From the NCBI RefSeq assembly GCF_024296665.1, contig NZ_CP100762.1:3410001-3474000 (forward strand): 64,000 bases of DNA, in the 5' to 3' direction. Below the pieces are notes generated by a model, which was not told the origin of the DNA, searched no databases, and saw only the letters and a list, made by a program, of their open reading frames with translations. Within the stretch, counting starts at the first letter, position 1. Every line of letters begins with the position of its first letter. The stretch is from Salinilacihabitans rarus. GTDB taxonomy: Archaea; Halobacteriota; Halobacteria; Halobacteriales; Natrialbaceae. The position numbers were made by a program, and so were the translations under genes. Below, piece after piece: positions 62,005-64,000 of this stretch.

Positions 62005-63101
62005 GCGCTGATCACCCCCACGATGACCGCGGTGAGCACGAGGTTCGCGAACGACAGCACGAGCATCCCCTTCCAGCCGATCTCGATCAGTTGGTCGATC
62101 CGGACGCGCGGTATCGCCGAGCGCATCCACTGGGTCAGCAGGAACACCGCCCAGATCTTCACGGTGAACCAGACGATGCCCAGTTCGGCCGGGCCGGGGC
62201 CGGCGGGCCCGCCGAGGAAGATCGTCGCGATGATCGCGCCCCCGAGGAAGATGTGCAGGAACTCCCCGAGGTAGACCAGCACGAAGTAGACCGAGGAGTA
62301 CTCGGTCTGGTAGCCGGCGACGATCTCGGTCGGCGCCTCCGGGATGTCGAACGGGTTGCGCCCGACCTCCGCGAGGTTGGCCGCGAGGAACAGCGCGAAC
62401 GCGAACGGGTTGACGATCGCGAACCACGCCGGGATCGTCCACTCGAGGCCCGGGATCGTGAACAGCGCCGTCTCGTTCTGGACGGCGACGATCTCGCTCA
62501 TCCGCAACGACCCGGCGAAGATCACCACCGACATCCCCGTCACGACGAGCGGGATCTCGTAGGCGATGTTCTGGGCGACCGCACGCAGGCCGCCGAGCAG
62601 CGAGTACTTGTTCGCCGACGAGTAGCCGGCCATCACCAGCCCGATGCTCACGATGCCGGCGACGGCGAAGACGTAGGCGAGGCCGACCTCGGGGTCGGCG
62701 AGGTGGATGCCGCTTCCCATCGGGATGACGGCGAAGCCGAGGATCGCCGACCCGGCGACGACGATCGGCGCGAGGTCGAACGCCGGGCGGTCGGCGTTCT
62801 CCGGCACGATCAGTTCCTTCGAGAGCAGGCGCACCGAGTCAGCGACGATGATGAGAAGTCCCCACGGGCCGACGCGGTTGACCGCGATCCGGTCGGTGAA
62901 CGCCGCGGTGATCTTCCGCTTCGCCCACGGGCCGGCGACGCCGGTCATCGCGAGCATCAGGCTCCCGACGATGAGCGCCGCGACGAACGCCGCGACCGCC
63001 TCGCCGAGGACGCCGAACTCGCCGAGGCCGGTGAGGTCGGCGATCCGCTCGGGCAGCAAGACCGTGTCGTCGGCCTGCAAGACCGGCGCGCTCGCCGTCA
63101 T
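62001..63101 (-). CDS. nuoH: NADH-quinone oxidoreductase subunit H
   Basis: The 366-residue membrane subunit has eight helices and forms the quinone tunnel. Markers are NRVGPWGLLIIVADSVRLLSKE, YEIPLVVTGMSVVIFAGSL, AEVGRNPFDIPEAPTEIVAGYQTEYSS. The ATG at 63101 overlaps the nuoD stop (ATGA). Confidence 0.96.
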   Translation of the reverse strand: MTASAPVLQADDTVLLPERIADLTGLGEFGVLGEAVAAFVAALIVGSLMLAMTGVAGPWAKRKITAAFTDRIAVNRVGPWGLLIIVADSVRLLSKELIVPENADRPAFDLAPIVVAGSAILGFAVIPMGSGIHLADPEVGLAYVFAVAGIVSIGLVMAGYSSANKYSLLGGLRAVAQNIAYEIPLVVTGMSVVIFAGSLRMSEIVAVQNETALFTIPGLEWTIPAWFAIVNPFAFALFLAANLAEVGRNPFDIPEAPTEIVAGYQTEYSSVYFVLVYLGEFLHIFLGGAIIATIFLGGPAGPGPAELGIVWFTVKIWAVFLLTQWMRSAIPRVRIDQLIEIGWKGMLVLSFANLVLTAVIVGVISA

Positions 63102-64000
63102 CGGTCCACCTCCCCGAGGACGATGTCGAGGCTCCCCAGCGACGCGACGAGGTCCGGGACGTAGCCGCCCTCGACCATCTCCGGCAGCGACGAGAGGTTG
63201 TGGAACGACGGGCTACGGATCTTGAAGCGTGCGGGTTTGTCCGTGCCGTCGGAGCGGACGTAGATGCCGAGTTCGCCCTTCGCGGCCTCGACGGCCCGGT
63301 AGATCTCGGCGTCGGCGTCCGGCTTCAGGGTGCGGGGCACGTTGCTCTGTACCTCGCGTTCGTCCTCGGGCCAGTCTTCGAGCAGGTCCAGACACTGCTC
63401 GATGATCTTCGCCGACTCCTCGACCTCGCGCATCCGCACGAGCACGCGCGAGTAGTTGTCACAGCCGTCCTCGGTGACGACGTTCCAGTCGAGGTTCGGG
63501 TAGTAGCCGTAGGGGTCGTCACGCCGCAGGTCGTAGTCGACGCCCGACGCGCGGGCGACCGGCCCCGTACAGCCGTACTGCTTTGCGACCTCGGGTTCCA
63601 GCACGCCGGTGTCGACGCAGCGTAGCTGGAAGATCTCGTTGTGGGTGATGAGGTCGTGGTACTCGTCGACCTTCGCGGGCAGTTCGTCGACGAAGTCGCG
63701 GGCCTTCTCGATGAACTCCTCGCGGGGCTCCGGCAGGTCCCAGGCGACCCCGCCCAGCCGGAAGTAGTTGTACATCAGCCGCTGGCCGGTGAGGTCTTCG
63801 AGGATGTCCTGGACGACCTCGCGGTCGCGGAAGGCGTACTGGAAGACGGCGGTGAAGTCGCCGAAGACGTCCAGCCCGAACGTCCCCAGCGCGATCATGT
63901 GCGAGGCGATCCGGCAGAGTTCGGCGCCCATCGTCCGCAGCACCTGCGCGTACTCGGGCACCTCGATGTCGGCCAGATCCTCCGCCGCCCGGGCGTAGGC
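63098..64000 (-). CDS. nuoD: NADH-quinone oxidoreductase subunit D/CD (5' partial)
   Basis: The frame is open to the window edge. The 300 residues seen are the C-terminal part of the 49-kDa-type subunit (ELCRIASHMIALGTFGLDVF, YGCTGPVARASGVDYDLRR, RFKIRSPSFHNLSSLPEM), which forms the quinone site with subunit H. Whether it is fused to NuoC, as in many haloarchaea, cannot be seen. The stop overlaps the nuoH ATG (ATGA). Confidence 0.95.
   Translation of the reverse strand, partial: AYARAAEDLADIEVPEYAQVLRTMGAELCRIASHMIALGTFGLDVFGDFTAVFQYAFRDREVVQDILEDLTGQRLMYNYFRLGGVAWDLPEPREEFIEKARDFVDELPAKVDEYHDLITHNEIFQLRCVDTGVLEPEVAKQYGCTGPVARASGVDYDLRRDDPYGYYPNLDWNVVTEDGCDNYSRVLVRMREVEESAKIIEQCLDLLEDWPEDEREVQSNVPRTLKPDADAEIYRAVEAAKGELGIYVRSDGTDKPARFKIRSPSFHNLSSLPEMVEGGYVPDLVASLGSLDIVLGEVDR

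Noticed and set aside
1-64000. CRISPR arrays, insertion-sequence ends, rRNA genes
   Set aside because: No regularly spaced repeats, transposase frames or rRNA-like sequence were seen. Short palindromes such as GTTCGAAC are isolated.

Overview
The window comes from a halophilic archaeon (class Halobacteria). The proteins are very acidic. Many genes lack a Shine-Dalgarno site and have a TATA-like box about 25-33 bases before the start codon, as expected for leaderless messages. The gene families (halocyanin, Rieske/cytochrome b, phosphomevalonate decarboxylase, archaeal FEN1, DUF7344-type regulators) are haloarchaeal. The genus cannot be told from the sequence.

The window has two parts. Bases 1 to about 21,820 are an accessory island with lower G+C, broken genes and mobile-element hallmarks. 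It opens with the 3' end of a HerA/VirB4-like conjugation ATPase and closes with a 43-base copy of the 3' half of a tRNA-Gly(TCC) gene, the usual scar of tRNA-directed integration. The cargo is metal, chiefly copper, homeostasis. It includes a CopB-type ATPase, a CopZ chaperone, an Lrp-TRASH regulator and a CopA ATPase. A permease carries two YHS-type metal motifs. There are four Met/Gly-rich membrane SHOCT proteins, one of them fused to a broken halocyanin. A secreted His/Met protein, a CuA-like lipoprotein, a thioredoxin, DUF302, DoxX and SRPBCC proteins, Cys-rich microproteins and a membrane-anchored winged-helix protein with a Met-rich outer loop complete the set. PHA synthase and a MaoC hydratase sit at the edge. 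At least four genes are broken: an AstE-like desuccinylase, a DUF7123-like gene, an aconitase remnant and the halocyanin-SHOCT gene.

From 21,821 to the end is high-G+C core chromosome. From left to right it holds a ComEC-like metallo-hydrolase, a DICT/DUF7344 regulatory pair, GNAT, FEN1, an ABC-2 exporter, a broken HxlR regulator beside an NmrA-type reductase, a matrixin-like protease, NDH-2 and a seven-PAS histidine kinase. Phosphomevalonate decarboxylase and endonuclease III follow. The halocyanin/Rieske/split cytochrome b operon (about 38.4-43.6 kb) comes next, then an NAD-kinase-like protein, an M28 peptidase, an orphan E1-alpha subunit, a polyprenyl synthase, small membrane proteins, methylmalonyl-CoA mutase, a CBS-ParB protein and a TrkA-N/DHH phosphoesterase.

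The right end is a complex I operon on the minus strand, nuoD(partial)-H-I-J1-J2-K-L-M-N, held together by ATGA/GTGA overlaps. Together with NDH-2 and the cytochrome b complex it gives much of an aerobic respiratory chain.
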